Assembly (NCBI GenBank): GCA_008501765.1
Contig: QQUE01000003.1
Span: 62,001 to 126,000, forward strand
DNA from: Calditrichota bacterium
GTDB taxonomy: Bacteria; Zhuqueibacterota; Zhuqueibacteria; Zhuqueibacterales; Geothermadaptataceae
Length of the DNA: 64,000 nucleotides
Direction of reading: 5' to 3'
Below the pieces are notes generated by a model. The model saw only the letters and a program-made list of their open reading frames with translations. It did no database searches and was not told the DNA's origin. This document shows positions 1 to 9,600 of this stretch, one piece after another; position 1 is the first letter of the stretch; every line of letters begins with the position of its first letter. The position numbers and the translations under genes were made by a program.

Positions 1-801
1 GTAATCAACGGTGTGCAACTTGATGGCACCCGTTATCCATGCTGGAATCCGGTATTGTTTCAGCCGGAAGACCAGCCACTGATGCTTTTTTACAAGGTTG
101 GCCCCAATCCACGTGAATGGTGGGGCATGGTCATGAGCTCGGATGATGGCGGTAAAACCTGGTCGGAACCAGAGCAATTGGCTGATGGAATTTTAGGACC
201 AATTAAAAATAAGCCGATACAATTGGCAAACGGCGATTTGCTCAGCCCGACAAGCACGGAGCACGATGGCTGGAAAGTGCAGATTGAGCGCAGCTCGGAT
301 TTGGGAATATCCTGGTCGACGACGGGTGATTTAAATGACGGTAAAAAAATTGGCGCAATTCAACCAACTATATTATCTTATGCCGACAATCGGTTGCAAT
401 TGCTTTGCAGAACCGAAAATGGCTTTATTTCCGAGTGTTGGTCAGAGAATGATGGTGAAACCTGGGGGCCGATGACTGCCATGGATTTGCCAAATCCGAA
501 TTCGGGGATCGATGGTGTGACGCTCAGTGACGGACGGCAACTGCTCATTTACAATCCAACGGGCGGCAAGTGGGGAGCGCGTGTGCCGCTTACTGTTGCT
601 GTTTCAGAAGATGGAAAAAAATGGACGCCGCTTTTCGATCTCGAGCCTGTCACCGATCCAAATACCGTCGATGATGAAGAATACTCTTATCCGAGTATTA
701 TCCAAACGGCTGACGAGCAAATTCATGTGGTTTACACGTGGAACCGGAAATCTGTGCGGCACGTTGTGCTGGATCCGCGGAAATTGAACTCAAAAGAATA
801 G
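1..801 (+). CDS. Sialidase-fold (BNR/Asp-box) protein, 5' end outside window
   Basis: The reading frame is open from base 1, so the N-terminus is missing; 266 residues are visible. Four Asp-box-like motifs (S-x-D-x-G-x-T-W and variants) occur at regular spacing: SSDDGGKTW, SSDLGISW, SENDGETW and SEDGKKW. This is the signature of six-bladed sialidase/neuraminidase propellers. Proteins of this type cleave terminal sialic acids or related sugars, or simply bind glycans; the substrate cannot be told from this fragment. The next gene, a SIS-domain isomerase, follows after 113 bases on the same strand. A second, distantly similar sialidase-fold lipoprotein lies at 8409-9557. Family assignment is firm; enzymatic activity is inferred. 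Confidence 0.85.
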   Translation, partial: VINGVQLDGTRYPCWNPVLFQPEDQPLMLFYKVGPNPREWWGMVMSSDDGGKTWSEPEQLADGILGPIKNKPIQLANGDLLSPTSTEHDGWKVQIERSSDLGISWSTTGDLNDGKKIGAIQPTILSYADNRLQLLCRTENGFISECWSENDGETWGPMTAMDLPNPNSGIDGVTLSDGRQLLIYNPTGGKWGARVPLTVAVSEDGKKWTPLFDLEPVTDPNTVDDEEYSYPSIIQTADEQIHVVYTWNRKSVRHVVLDPRKLNSKE

Positions 802-914
802 CACATCTGATAATTTCACGGATTATACGTGATTTTATTCCACTTAAAATCGTACCCGTTTGCGTGATCGTTCTCGGACTTGAAGAGCGATTTATGCACA
901 CGCAGGAGAATTTA

Positions 915-1574
915 ATGAGCATATTAACACAAATTGAAAATGACATTTTGCAAGAAATGCTGCAGCGCCGGCCTGATTTAACTGAGGCTGTTCCTGCTCT
1001 CCTGCAGCTCCACGAAGCGCTTGTTACCAGCTATGATTCCGGCGGGAAATTGCTCCTTTGCGGCAATGGCGGTAGCCATGCGGATGCCGTGCATATAGCC
1101 GGCGAGCTGGCAAAAAGTTTTGAGCGCTTGCGTCCTGTCCCGGATGATTTTCGCCAAAAATTAGGTGGTTTGCCCTTCGGAGATGATTTGGCGAATCACC
1201 TGGAAGTCGGCCTGCCGGCCATCGCTTTGGGCGTCGGTGGGGCTTTAAAGACAGCGATCGAAAATGATTCTCCCATGCGGGATATCGCCTTTGCGCAGGA
1301 GGCTTATTCTCTTATAAAAAAAGAAGATGTGCTCCTCGGAATTTCAACCTCCGGCAATGCAGATAATTGCCTGATGGCGCTTTCTGTGGCAAAAGCAAGC
1401 GGGGCTGTGGCTGTTTCTTTAACAGGCCCGGTTGGCGGCAAAATGGCTGCCTTTGCAGATGTCGCCATCAAAGCACCGGGAAATTCTGTGAAGGTCATTC
1501 AGGAAGCGCATCTGGTGCTGTATCATACAACTTGTGCGCTCATTGAAGCGCATTATTTTGAAAATAAACGATAA
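915..1574 (+). CDS. SIS-domain sugar-phosphate isomerase (GmhA/phosphoheptose isomerase type)
   Basis: A 219-residue cytoplasmic protein of the SIS superfamily, closest in pattern to sedoheptulose-7-phosphate isomerase GmhA. CGNGGSHADA (49-58) and STSGN (144-148) are the sugar-phosphate-binding loops. E64 and the QEAH segment (196-199) match the catalytic Glu and His region of GmhA. Compared with E. coli GmhA there is an insertion of about 20 residues after the first motif (about 70-100), so the substrate may differ. I chose ATG 915 because AGGAGA at 904-909 precedes it with good spacing; in-frame ATG 894 lacks such a site. No other heptose-biosynthesis gene is nearby, and the carbohydrate-catabolic context leaves a catabolic phosphosugar isomerase possible. 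Confidence 0.85.
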   Translation: MSILTQIENDILQEMLQRRPDLTEAVPALLQLHEALVTSYDSGGKLLLCGNGGSHADAVHIAGELAKSFERLRPVPDDFRQKLGGLPFGDDLANHLEVGLPAIALGVGGALKTAIENDSPMRDIAFAQEAYSLIKKEDVLLGISTSGNADNCLMALSVAKASGAVAVSLTGPVGGKMAAFADVAIKAPGNSVKVIQEAHLVLYHTTCALIEAHYFENKR

Positions 1575-1643
1575 TTTTATTCGAAGTCAGGACATCTGGG
1601 CTTGTCAACTCTTTGCTGATCAATTATTTCCCGGAGACAAAAG

Positions 1644-2657
1644 ATGAAAAGTTGGCTGATTAAAACCGTGCGCGTATTTCTAAAAACGGTTTTTGCAGTG
1701 CTCGTTTTGTGGGGGATTTTATTTGCTCTTCTCCAGTGGCGCAACAGCGATATTTCGCAACCACCGTTCGGATATCCTTCGGAAAAATTTCTTTTTGCCG
1801 CCCATTATCTCGGATTTGAGCCGTTGGTGAATCTCGAACCCGAAATACCTGAGGGCATTGCAGCATTTAAAGATATTGTTTACAAAAAGGTCGACAGCCT
1901 CGATCTGCAACTGGATATTTATCAGCCCGCTGAGATCGATGCACCGAGGCCGGCGATCATTTTTATCCACGGCGGCTCGTGGAATTGGGGCGAACGCTCG
2001 GATTATCTCGTTTATCTCGTCGATTTTGCGGAACGGGGCTGGATAACGGCAACAGTGACTTACCGTTTACGAAAGCAGGCGCTTTTTCCTGCTGCAGTTG
2101 AAGATGTGAAATGTGCCGTGAAGTGGATCAAAAAACATGCTGCGGAATATAATATTGATCCTGATAATATGGCCCTTGTCGGTGGATCGGCAGGAGCGCA
2201 TCTCGCTATGCTGACGGCATTCACTGCGGGAACGCAGGATTTTTCGCAGGATTGCGGCGATGATAGTTTGACCACGGCTGTCAAAGCATTAGTGGATATT
2301 TATGGCCCGGAAGATTTGACCGTTGAATATGCGACATCCAATAAAAATGTGCAGAAATTTTTAGGCGGTACAATCGAAGAAATACCTGCTATTTATCAAA
2401 CGGCTTCTCCGGGTAATTATGTCACAAAAAATGCACCGCCAACACTCATTCTTCACGGCTCAATCGATACATTGGTTCCAATCGAACAATCAGAAAATTT
2501 ATATGCTAAAATGCAAAAACTGGGTATCCCGGTTGAGTTTTACCCATTGCCAGGTTGGCCCCACGCGATGGATTTAGCGCTGCATCCAAACCGGTATATG
2601 CAATATCGCATGACGGAGTTTTTTGAAAAATATATTCCAATGGCAGGAAATAAATGA
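1644..2657 (+). CDS. Alpha/beta hydrolase (esterase/lipase, BD-FAE type), membrane-anchored
   Basis: A 337-residue alpha/beta hydrolase. An N-terminal hydrophobic segment (about 11-31) is a signal anchor, so the enzyme probably sits in the periplasm or at the inner membrane. The oxyanion motif HGGSW is at 109-113, the nucleophile elbow GGSAG at 180-184 (Ser182), and the acid and base fall at HGSID (Asp275) and WPHAMD (His307). This arrangement is typical of the hormone-sensitive lipase/carboxylesterase branch that deacylates sugars or short esters. Position in a glycan-utilisation region suggests a carbohydrate deacetylase, which is inference. The start has a purine-rich GGAGAC upstream. Confidence 0.88.
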   Translation: MKSWLIKTVRVFLKTVFAVLVLWGILFALLQWRNSDISQPPFGYPSEKFLFAAHYLGFEPLVNLEPEIPEGIAAFKDIVYKKVDSLDLQLDIYQPAEIDAPRPAIIFIHGGSWNWGERSDYLVYLVDFAERGWITATVTYRLRKQALFPAAVEDVKCAVKWIKKHAAEYNIDPDNMALVGGSAGAHLAMLTAFTAGTQDFSQDCGDDSLTTAVKALVDIYGPEDLTVEYATSNKNVQKFLGGTIEEIPAIYQTASPGNYVTKNAPPTLILHGSIDTLVPIEQSENLYAKMQKLGIPVEFYPLPGWPHAMDLALHPNRYMQYRMTEFFEKYIPMAGNK

Positions 2658-2775
2658 ATATTATCTTTAATTTGGAGTGCAATCCCTTTATGGATTGCCA
2701 GTGGTGCACACTGATTTTTCTTAAATTGCCATTGTGTATTAGGTATTGAATATTTCGAAAACTGGGAAGATTTAA

Positions 2776-2967
2776 ATGGAAAAGAAGAAACATCCTTCAA
2801 GAAAGAAAAGAATAATAATTATAGTTGTTACTAGTGTAGTTATAGCGCTCATAATGCGTATTGCATGGACAAATCTTGAAAGAAATTATTTGAAATTATT
2901 TTTAGTAGGTTGGATACTTGTTTTTTGGATTATTGAAATTATTGTTAATAGATCAAATAAGAAATGA
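2776..2967 (+). CDS. Small two-helix membrane protein, unknown function
   Basis: A 63-residue protein with a very basic N-terminus (MEKKKHPSRKKR) followed by two hydrophobic segments (about 13-29 and 41-57) and a basic tail. This suggests a hairpin of two transmembrane helices. GGGAAG lies about 8 bases before ATG 2776. I recognise no family. It is more AT-rich than its neighbours and stands alone between two hydrolases. Confidence 0.5.
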   Translation: MEKKKHPSRKKRIIIIVVTSVVIALIMRIAWTNLERNYLKLFLVGWILVFWIIEIIVNRSNKK

Positions 2968-3061
2968 AACTTCAGTTGATAGGAATATTGAAAAGAATCA
3001 ATTGAGACAAATCAATTGCTAACACAGTGACAAACAAATGAATATTATTTAGGAGACTGAC

Positions 3062-4540
3062 TTGAGCCAGCCATATTTCAATCCGATTCGTCGTAAAGCA
3101 GCAAATCTGCAATCTATTTTTCTTAACAGCTTTCTGATAATAAGCCTGTTTTTCTTCCTTGCTGGATCAAACAGAGCGGAAATCGGAAAAACGGCAGCAA
3201 ACGGACCGCTGGATCGCTATGTTGCCACTCCAGATTCGAGCTTTCATTTTGAGTATGTAAACTTGATACCCGGGGATGGCTACAAAACCCATGTTATCCG
3301 CATGATTTCGCAACGCTGGCTCACCAAGGCTGAAGTCAAAGATCCGGTCTGGTGGCATTGGGTAACGATAGTGGAGCCGAAAATAGTTGCAAGTAATATT
3401 GGCCTTCTTTTCATTGGTGGTGGGAACCGAAGGGCCCGAACTCCTGAAAAAGCCAACTCAGATTTTGTTAAAATAGCGCTCGCTACAAACTCTGTCGTAG
3501 TTTCACTGCACAATGTGCCCAATCAGCCGATGGAATTTGTCGGTGATAATTATGGTCCGCGGGTTGAAGATGAATTAATCTCATTTGCCTGGCGGCAATA
3601 TCTCGAAGCCGGTGCAAAGGAAAACGACGCGCGTTGGTTACCGCGACTGCCGATGACCAATTCTGCGGTGAGGGCGATGGATGTTGTCACCAAAGTTAGC
3701 GGCGAAAAATTGAGCCGAACGATTGATAAATTTGTCGTTGCAGGCGGCTCAAAACGTGGCTGGACAACCTGGACAACAGCGGTTGCCGACAAACGCGTAG
3801 TAGCGATTATACCGATCGTAATTGATATGCTGAATGTTGTGCCATCTTTCCAGCATCACTGGCAGGCCTATGGTTTTTGGGCTCCGGCCGTGGGTGATTA
3901 TGTGGCTGAAGGAATTATGGAATGGCAATATTCTGCTGAATATCAGCGACTGATGGAGGTGGTTGAACCGTTCTCGTTCCGGCAGCGTTTGACGTTGCCA
4001 AAATTGCTGATCAATGCCTCGGGCGATCAGTTTTTTCTGCCTGATTCGTGGCAATTTTACTGGGATCAGCTGGTCGGTGAAAAACATATTCGCTACGTCG
4101 CCAATGCGAATCATTCGCTCCGTGGCAGCGATGCATTGGAAACTGTCGCGGCCTTTCATCATGCGATTATTTCCAACAAATCTCGACCTGAATTCGACTG
4201 GAAAGTGGTTAATGGAACGATTGAAATCGAAACGGATTCTCAGAATCCACCGCAGAGCGTAACGTTGTGGCAAGCTACGAACGCCACAGCCCGGGATTTC
4301 CGTGTTGCAACGATAGGCAGAACCTGGAAAGAACAGCCGGTTCAACTCGCAGCCAATGGAAAATATAAAATTTCAGTTGATGCGCCGGAGTCAGGTTGGA
4401 CCGCTTTTTTTGCTGAACTCAAATATCCCGGCACAAAAGAAATCCCGTTGAAACTAAGCACCGGGATTGTTGTGTTGCCGGATAAACTCCCCAACTCGCC
4501 TTATGAATCAAAAACACCTCGTGGAACGCCAATTAAGTAA
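3062..4540 (+). CDS. PhoPQ-activated pathogenicity-related protein (PqaA family, alpha/beta hydrolase fold)
   Basis: A 492-residue exported protein; an N-terminal hydrophobic segment (about 18-35) acts as signal peptide or anchor. The body matches the PqaA family, seen in VAGGSKRGWTTW (nucleophile elbow, Ser230), the downstream core TLPKLLINASGDQFF and NHSLRGSD near the expected acid and His, and the WWHW stretch near 97-100. The family is named for a Salmonella PhoPQ-regulated protein; its substrate is not established and the name says little about pathogenicity here. The start is TTG 3062, chosen because AGGAG at 3051-3055 sits 6 bases upstream. It belongs with the surrounding hydrolases. 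Confidence 0.85.
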   Translation: MSQPYFNPIRRKAANLQSIFLNSFLIISLFFFLAGSNRAEIGKTAANGPLDRYVATPDSSFHFEYVNLIPGDGYKTHVIRMISQRWLTKAEVKDPVWWHWVTIVEPKIVASNIGLLFIGGGNRRARTPEKANSDFVKIALATNSVVVSLHNVPNQPMEFVGDNYGPRVEDELISFAWRQYLEAGAKENDARWLPRLPMTNSAVRAMDVVTKVSGEKLSRTIDKFVVAGGSKRGWTTWTTAVADKRVVAIIPIVIDMLNVVPSFQHHWQAYGFWAPAVGDYVAEGIMEWQYSAEYQRLMEVVEPFSFRQRLTLPKLLINASGDQFFLPDSWQFYWDQLVGEKHIRYVANANHSLRGSDALETVAAFHHAIISNKSRPEFDWKVVNGTIEIETDSQNPPQSVTLWQATNATARDFRVATIGRTWKEQPVQLAANGKYKISVDAPESGWTAFFAELKYPGTKEIPLKLSTGIVVLPDKLPNSPYESKTPRGTPIK

Positions 4541-4659
4541 TGTCTGAAGTTACTGCACAAAACGGTCAGTATTTTTCCAGCGAATTATGACGTTGGCTAA
4601 TGGTAAAATAAAAAAAATGAAGATAGAATAATTAAATTTTAAGAGTGAGAGGTGAACCA

Positions 4660-6369
4660 ATGGAAGCCCAAAAGTTATCAAATTCAGCCAATAACAATAC
4701 GCTGCCTGTTATTGGTGTCTTCGCAACATGCGATCCACGAATTGATGCTGATGCGCGAAAACGAGCTCAAAATATCATAAAAATGGCTGCGGATATACTT
4801 GCTAGCAATGTCAAGTCTGTGGACCAGCAACCCATACCGGTTGTTTATTCCGACACACTGGTTGATGGTGAAAAAGAAGCGGATGTGGTGGCCCGGCAGT
4901 TTAAGGAAAAAGGAGTGTCAGCAATCGTCTGCGTTCCGGATACATGGGCTTTTCCTCAACTCACCGTGCTCAGCCTGCTGAGCCATTTTCCCGCCGATAT
5001 GCCATTTAATATGACGTGCGGCAATTCGGGACCGCGCCCCGGTGTTGTTTTTACCCACGCGGTTTCCGGTGCGATTTCGCAATACGGAGGAATGGTACAC
5101 ATCAATGTCGGCAACTGGCCCGACACCGGTTTGAACCCTGAGATGAGCGAAAAAACGGCGGCAGATCTGGTGGATTGGGCTTATGCTGCAATTACATATC
5201 AGGGTTTGAAAGGCCGCCGCGTCGTCGTTTTTGGCCACGATTCCATGGGCATGGAAACAGCGCTGGCGCACGTACTGCCGATTCGCAACCAGTTTGGTAT
5301 TGAAATTACCCGTCTCGATATGAAGTTGCTGGCCGATATGCTGCAGAAAAAAGCCTATGACGAAGCCGAGCAAAAAAGACTGCGGAGTTGGCTTGATGAA
5401 TTCATCGGTGGCGGCATAGAAATCAATACTGATGAACATTCGGCCAATTTGAACACCAGCCTGGCGATGTATTTGATTATGCGCGATCTGATGCAAGACC
5501 TCAATGCAGTTGGCGGCGGCTTTATGAGTCAGCTCGAATGGGGCTCGGATTCCCGCGGCCTGCCGCTACCCGTCGCTGATGTGATGGAGTCTCTTTTCAA
5601 CTCAACATTCGATCACAATGGCCCCAAAGCGCCGGTTCCTTTTGCAACCGAAGCCGACGTACAGGGTTTGCTGACCATGTTATTTATGACCCACCTTTCG
5701 GCTGGAAACCCGCCACTTTTCATGGATTTTCGTAAGGTGTGGGAAAATTGGGAGATTAAAGATCTCGCCAAAGAAATCGGCGTTAAACTGAACGGCGAAA
5801 CGGTTTGGGAAAAACGCGGCTTTGTCGATGGCGATAACTCCGGTTCCGCCTCGTTCGATTGGGCAGCGAAACCTGGAACGGCTATCAGTGAAATTTTGAA
5901 AAACATCCGCCTGCCGCAAGTTGGGCGGGATTATTTCCCCGGTGGTGGAAATGCAGTGAATTTTATCTCTCCGGGTGGCATCGAAGGCATCGCAGCGCGG
6001 CTGGCATTCAGTTCACTTTCCGGCATGTTTTCCATGGTTTGGGATGAAGCTGAAACGCAGGAATTGCCCGCCGCGTTGGCTCAGGCTGTGAGCAATACTT
6101 CAACCCCGATCTGGCCACACACATTTATTACCCCAAAACATGCATCAATGGGTGAATATAAGCAATTTGCCCCGGCCAATCATTTCCACATGACCTGGAA
6201 CTTGAACACGGCACGCTTCCAATACTGGATGGATCTCGCCAATGTTTTGTCCGTCGCACCGTGGCAGGAAATGCCAGCTTACCGGGAGAATATTGACCGA
6301 CCGCAGCCGTTGCTCTATCTGCTCAATGGCGGTGAAGACGCCACAAAACGCCTGCGCCGCCGCGGGTAA
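4660..6369 (+). CDS. L-fucose isomerase family protein (FucI-like ketol isomerase)
   Basis: A 569-residue protein of the usual FucI length (591 in E. coli). FucI interconverts L-fucose and L-fuculose in the cytoplasm using a divalent metal. From memory of E. coli FucI, three conserved blocks align: DSMG with the following helix, FNSTFDHNG/FATE, and the F-x-D block. The three metal/catalytic residues appear present: Glu331 (FATE), Asp356 (FMDF) and His508 (NHFHM), matching E337, D361 and H528. Similarity is moderate, so a related deoxy- or aldose substrate is possible. ATG 4660 is preferred over GTG 4645 because GAGAGGTG lies just upstream of it. No fuculokinase or fuculose-phosphate aldolase is adjacent, although an HpcH-type aldolase lies at 19091 and a PfkB kinase at 61367. 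Confidence 0.8.
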   Translation: MEAQKLSNSANNNTLPVIGVFATCDPRIDADARKRAQNIIKMAADILASNVKSVDQQPIPVVYSDTLVDGEKEADVVARQFKEKGVSAIVCVPDTWAFPQLTVLSLLSHFPADMPFNMTCGNSGPRPGVVFTHAVSGAISQYGGMVHINVGNWPDTGLNPEMSEKTAADLVDWAYAAITYQGLKGRRVVVFGHDSMGMETALAHVLPIRNQFGIEITRLDMKLLADMLQKKAYDEAEQKRLRSWLDEFIGGGIEINTDEHSANLNTSLAMYLIMRDLMQDLNAVGGGFMSQLEWGSDSRGLPLPVADVMESLFNSTFDHNGPKAPVPFATEADVQGLLTMLFMTHLSAGNPPLFMDFRKVWENWEIKDLAKEIGVKLNGETVWEKRGFVDGDNSGSASFDWAAKPGTAISEILKNIRLPQVGRDYFPGGGNAVNFISPGGIEGIAARLAFSSLSGMFSMVWDEAETQELPAALAQAVSNTSTPIWPHTFITPKHASMGEYKQFAPANHFHMTWNLNTARFQYWMDLANVLSVAPWQEMPAYRENIDRPQPLLYLLNGGEDATKRLRRRG

Positions 6370-6454
6370 CCTGCGATGAGATCGCTGTCTTTTAGCGATG
6401 TAATCGCTAATGCATTGTTAATTTTTAAATTCACGAAAAAAATTTCAATCCGGA

Positions 6455-6486
6455 TTGATTCCATCACTCCAAAGTGATGGAATCAA
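6455..6486. terminator. Perfect 14-bp stem hairpin downstream of the isomerase gene
   Basis: TTGATTCCATCACT, then loop CCAA, then the exact complement. It lies 86 bases after the isomerase stop codon. No T-run follows, so it may be a transcript-end stabilising hairpin rather than a classic Rho-independent terminator. Confidence 0.5.
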
Positions 6487-6640
6487 AGTACCAACCGACT
6501 CTTTGCGTTGAATTAATCATGTTTGTATTGTGTCCTGTAGAAATTGTAAACATATGAAAAAACATCAAGTAGCATCCTGAGTGTTCCGCTTGTTTTTTTA
6601 GCGGCCTGTACCGAAGGGTGCTGATAACAAATTTAAATAA

Positions 6641-6805
6641 AACGTGAGTTCGATGTAAAAAAAATTGGGACAAAACGAATTAATTATAGGATATAGTCCG
6701 AAGGCGTCCCGCTGAGGATAACACACGAAACGCTCGGCAAGACGCCTTCGCTCTATTTTAATTATGCTTGGTAAAGAATGTTACAGCTTGAATCGAACTC
6801 ACGTT
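6641..6805 (-). mobile_element. MITE-like element, copy A (165 bp)
   Basis: Bounded by AACGTGAGTTCGATGTAA at the left and its degenerate complement ending ATCGAACTCACGTT at the right. It is the reverse complement of copies at 32754-32917 and 39053-39217, with only scattered differences. The centre holds an imperfect hairpin whose arms are GAAGGCGTC and GACGCCTTC. No coding capacity. A perfect target duplication is not seen at this copy; AAAT occurs immediately to the right and two bases outside the left end. Confidence 0.85.
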
Positions 6806-6857
6806 AAATATAGTTACTTAAAAGGTTCAAGTCTCATCCATATGATTTGGAGAAACA

Positions 6858-8219
6858 ATGCGAAATATGATATTCATGATTCTGATAAGCCTGGTCATGA
6901 TTTATTCGTGCCAAAAAGAAGGGGATACAACCATGTGGACTGAAAAACAGCTCACCTTTGACGCTAAAAACCACGATCTCGATGACAACTATAATTTTTC
7001 TCCTGACGGTCAGTGGCTGGTTTACGATATTCGCGATGAAGGGGGCATCGGTGACAATCCGGCCATTGAAAAAGTCAATGTTAAGACGGGTGAAATGGTG
7101 ACCGTTTACGAAGTGCCAAACCAAGCGCCATACGGCCCGGGCTGTGGCGCAATGAACTACCATCCGACTGAAAATAAGCTGGTTTTTATCCACGGCTTGT
7201 TCAATTGTACGCCCGAAAATCCCTACCAGCAGTGGCATCGATTTGGCATGATAATCGACGAATCAAATCCGGATGTGCCAATAATTATGGATGCGCGCGA
7301 CATCGTAAAACCAACCACGCCGGGAGCATTAAGCGGTGGCACACACAGCCACAGATGGAGCGCTGACGGGCAATGGATTGGTTTTACGTACAATGATGCG
7401 CATCTGGCTACAGTTGAGCAAAAAACAGGGAAAAAAGTGAATTTGCGAACCGTCGGAGTTTCACACAACACCGGGCCTGTTTCTGTTGAAAAACTACCTT
7501 CCGGCGAAAATTTTGATGGAGCGTGGTTTTCAGCGCTTATAGTTAAAGTCGTGCCAGATCCGAAACCGGGATCTGATCAAATCATTCGCGCCGACGGTGA
7601 CCGCTGGCTCGGTACATACGGTTATAAAATCACCGACGGACGTATGCAGCAGGCACGAACTTTTCTCGGCCATGTGAAAGAGAAAAACGGCAACACGGTA
7701 AAGGAAGTATTTGTCGTTGATGTTCCGAAGCGCATCGATGAGCCAAGTGAAATACTCGCATTGCAAGGTACGGATTTGTACATCCCGCGCGGCGCTACGC
7801 AGCGACGTTTGACATACACTACTGAATGGAAACATGCAGGCGTTGCCCGCGTTACCAGCTCGGAGAACGGCTCGATTATCAGCTTTTTAGCGAAGGATGC
7901 AGCTGGACGTTACCAAATATATTTTATCCCACCAACCGGTGGAGAACTGGCACAGGTCACCCATCACCAAACAACCATTCAATTGGAAGGCGGCTTGCGC
8001 TGGCAACCCGGTAAAAATGCCATCAGTTACCTTCTGGACAACACATTAATGCTCTATTCTGTCAGTGAGAAAAAATCGTACGCCATTTCGAAACAGCATA
8101 AAATGACACCGTTCAATCTCGCATGGTCGCACGATGGCCGGGTGCTTGCGTACAATAAAATTCTCCCGACAGGTGGGCAGAACTACAAACAAGTTTTTGT
8201 ACTGCGGAAGTCAAATTAA
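6858..8219 (+). CDS. DUF3748 / YidR-like beta-propeller lipoprotein
   Basis: A 453-residue protein with a lipoprotein signal peptide ending at Cys18 (MIYSC). The body matches E. coli YidR (DUF3748) along its length: LTFD near the start, the SPDGQWLVYD repeat, PENPYQQWH, TPGALSGGTHSHRWS, and later QRRLTYT. SPDG/SADG/SHDG motifs in successive blades are those of TolB/WD40-like propellers. The family's function is unknown, though it often sits beside sugar-catabolism genes. Here the neighbours are an isomerase and a sialidase-fold lipoprotein, suggesting a periplasmic or surface role in glycan use. GGAGAAACA precedes ATG 6858. Confidence 0.85.
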   Translation: MRNMIFMILISLVMIYSCQKEGDTTMWTEKQLTFDAKNHDLDDNYNFSPDGQWLVYDIRDEGGIGDNPAIEKVNVKTGEMVTVYEVPNQAPYGPGCGAMNYHPTENKLVFIHGLFNCTPENPYQQWHRFGMIIDESNPDVPIIMDARDIVKPTTPGALSGGTHSHRWSADGQWIGFTYNDAHLATVEQKTGKKVNLRTVGVSHNTGPVSVEKLPSGENFDGAWFSALIVKVVPDPKPGSDQIIRADGDRWLGTYGYKITDGRMQQARTFLGHVKEKNGNTVKEVFVVDVPKRIDEPSEILALQGTDLYIPRGATQRRLTYTTEWKHAGVARVTSSENGSIISFLAKDAAGRYQIYFIPPTGGELAQVTHHQTTIQLEGGLRWQPGKNAISYLLDNTLMLYSVSEKKSYAISKQHKMTPFNLAWSHDGRVLAYNKILPTGGQNYKQVFVLRKSN

Positions 8220-8245
8220 TCGTTCAAATTACTGCATCCCGAGTA

Positions 8246-8267
8246 ACCCGCCCGTTTTTAGGCGGGT
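8246..8267. terminator. GC-rich hairpin after the YidR-like gene
   Basis: ACCCGCC, an 8-base T-rich loop, then GGCGGGT, 27 bases after the stop codon. The 7-bp stem is strong but no T-run follows. A terminator role is plausible, not certain. Confidence 0.4.
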
Positions 8268-8408
8268 GTATCGAGGCGTGGAATGTATTTAATCATAGCC
8301 CTTGTAATCCCTTCCGTTAAGTAACCGTATGGCATCGTTCGCTAGTGCTCTTAAAAAATAAATTTGAAATTGACAGACCAAAAAATCCAGTATATTGGAG
8401 AAGAAGTA

Positions 8409-9557
8409 ATGCAGCCAGTTGTTAAAAAATACAGCTTACCAAGCTTGATAATCTTAATTCTTGTCCTATTTTCGAGCTGCTCAAAATCCCCCGACCATTC
8501 CAAAGTGCCCGGGGTTATCATCAGCCATTCTCCGGCTTCATCGGGACGATACATCGGTTCGCCGAGTATTACGGTTTTGCCCAATGGTGATTATGTGGCT
8601 TCTCACGATTTTTTCGGACCGCAAGCGAACCACAAAGTCAGTCCAATATCGTTAATTTTCACTTCTAACGACCGCGGCAAATCCTGGCAGCAAATTGCCG
8701 AAATCGAACCACTATTCTGGGGCAAACTATTTGTCCACAACGATGCACTCTACTTGATCGGCACCCGTCACGAATACGGTGATGTGCTCATCCGCCGCTC
8801 CGAAGATGGCGGACGAACTTGGACGACGCCCGATTCCCCGGAAACAGGTATTCTCAAAACCGGGCCGTACCACTGTGCACCGTGCCGGATTTTAATTCAC
8901 AATGGCCGAATCTGGCGCAGTTTTGAGCTGGCAGAAGGGGAACGGCCAGAATGGTCTGCTCTGGTTATTTCAGCTTCGGTCGACGCTGACCTGCTCGACG
9001 CAGCAAGCTGGACATTCAGCGAACCGTACCAGCATCTCTGGTCAGAATCCCAGTGGATTGAAGGTGATGTGAATCTGACTCCGGACGGAAAACTGGTAAA
9101 TATTCTGCGCACCAACCGTCAGGGGGACGACCGGGCCGCCATAACTTTTGTGGCTGAAGACGGGCTGTCGTTAACACACGATCGCGAAAAAGACATTATC
9201 GATATGCCCGGCGGCGGGGTGAAATTCACCATTCGATTTGATGAAAAATCAGGGCTATACTGGTCAATCGCCAGCAAACAGACCGACCCGAAAGCCTACC
9301 GCAATAGTTTGGTTTTGATTTCCTCGCCCGATTTGCGACAGTGGAAAGTGGAATCGCCGCTGTTATTTCACGCAGACTCTGAGAAACATGCCTGGCAATA
9401 CATCGATTGGCTTTTCGATGGCGACGACATCATTTTTGCCAGCCGTACCGCTTTTGATGACGGTCTCGGCGGCGCCCACCGCGCCCACGATGCCAACTAT
9501 TTGACATTTCACCGGATCGTGAATTTTCGCACCCGCGAGCCGGCTTTGATGGACTGA
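8409..9557 (+). CDS. Sialidase-fold exo-glycosidase-like lipoprotein
   Basis: A 382-residue lipoprotein (lipobox LFSSC, Cys24). Two clear Asp boxes, SNDRGKSW and SEDGGRTW, lie in the first half, and the rest continues the propeller (SSPDLRQWKVESP, ASRTAFDDG). ATG 8409 is chosen because GGAG at 8397-8400 is well placed; an upstream in-frame ATG at 8364 would bury the signal peptide. It likely acts at the cell surface or in the periplasm on glycans. Whether it removes sialic acid is unknown, since catalytic Arg/Tyr residues cannot be placed by eye. Its last 208 residues are duplicated as a truncated copy at 11413-12042. Confidence 0.85.
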   Translation: MQPVVKKYSLPSLIILILVLFSSCSKSPDHSKVPGVIISHSPASSGRYIGSPSITVLPNGDYVASHDFFGPQANHKVSPISLIFTSNDRGKSWQQIAEIEPLFWGKLFVHNDALYLIGTRHEYGDVLIRRSEDGGRTWTTPDSPETGILKTGPYHCAPCRILIHNGRIWRSFELAEGERPEWSALVISASVDADLLDAASWTFSEPYQHLWSESQWIEGDVNLTPDGKLVNILRTNRQGDDRAAITFVAEDGLSLTHDREKDIIDMPGGGVKFTIRFDEKSGLYWSIASKQTDPKAYRNSLVLISSPDLRQWKVESPLLFHADSEKHAWQYIDWLFDGDDIIFASRTAFDDGLGGAHRAHDANYLTFHRIVNFRTREPALMD

Positions 9558-9600
9558 AAAAACAGGCGGCACCTATCATCAGCGATTTGTTCAAAGCGCA

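Noticed and set aside
3749-4345. 198-codon minus-strand frame inside the PqaA-like gene
   Set aside because: It lies wholly in the antisense of a well-supported gene; composition (many Arg, His and Asn) is that of a shadow frame.
6464-6673. Minus-strand frame over MITE copy A and the upstream hairpin
   Set aside because: It is formed by the repeat and hairpin sequence and has no recognisable product.
6822-6837. GGTTCAAGTCTCATCC resembling a tRNA T-loop
   Set aside because: No acceptor, D or anticodon arms can be folded around it, and the start of the DUF3748 gene follows at 6858.
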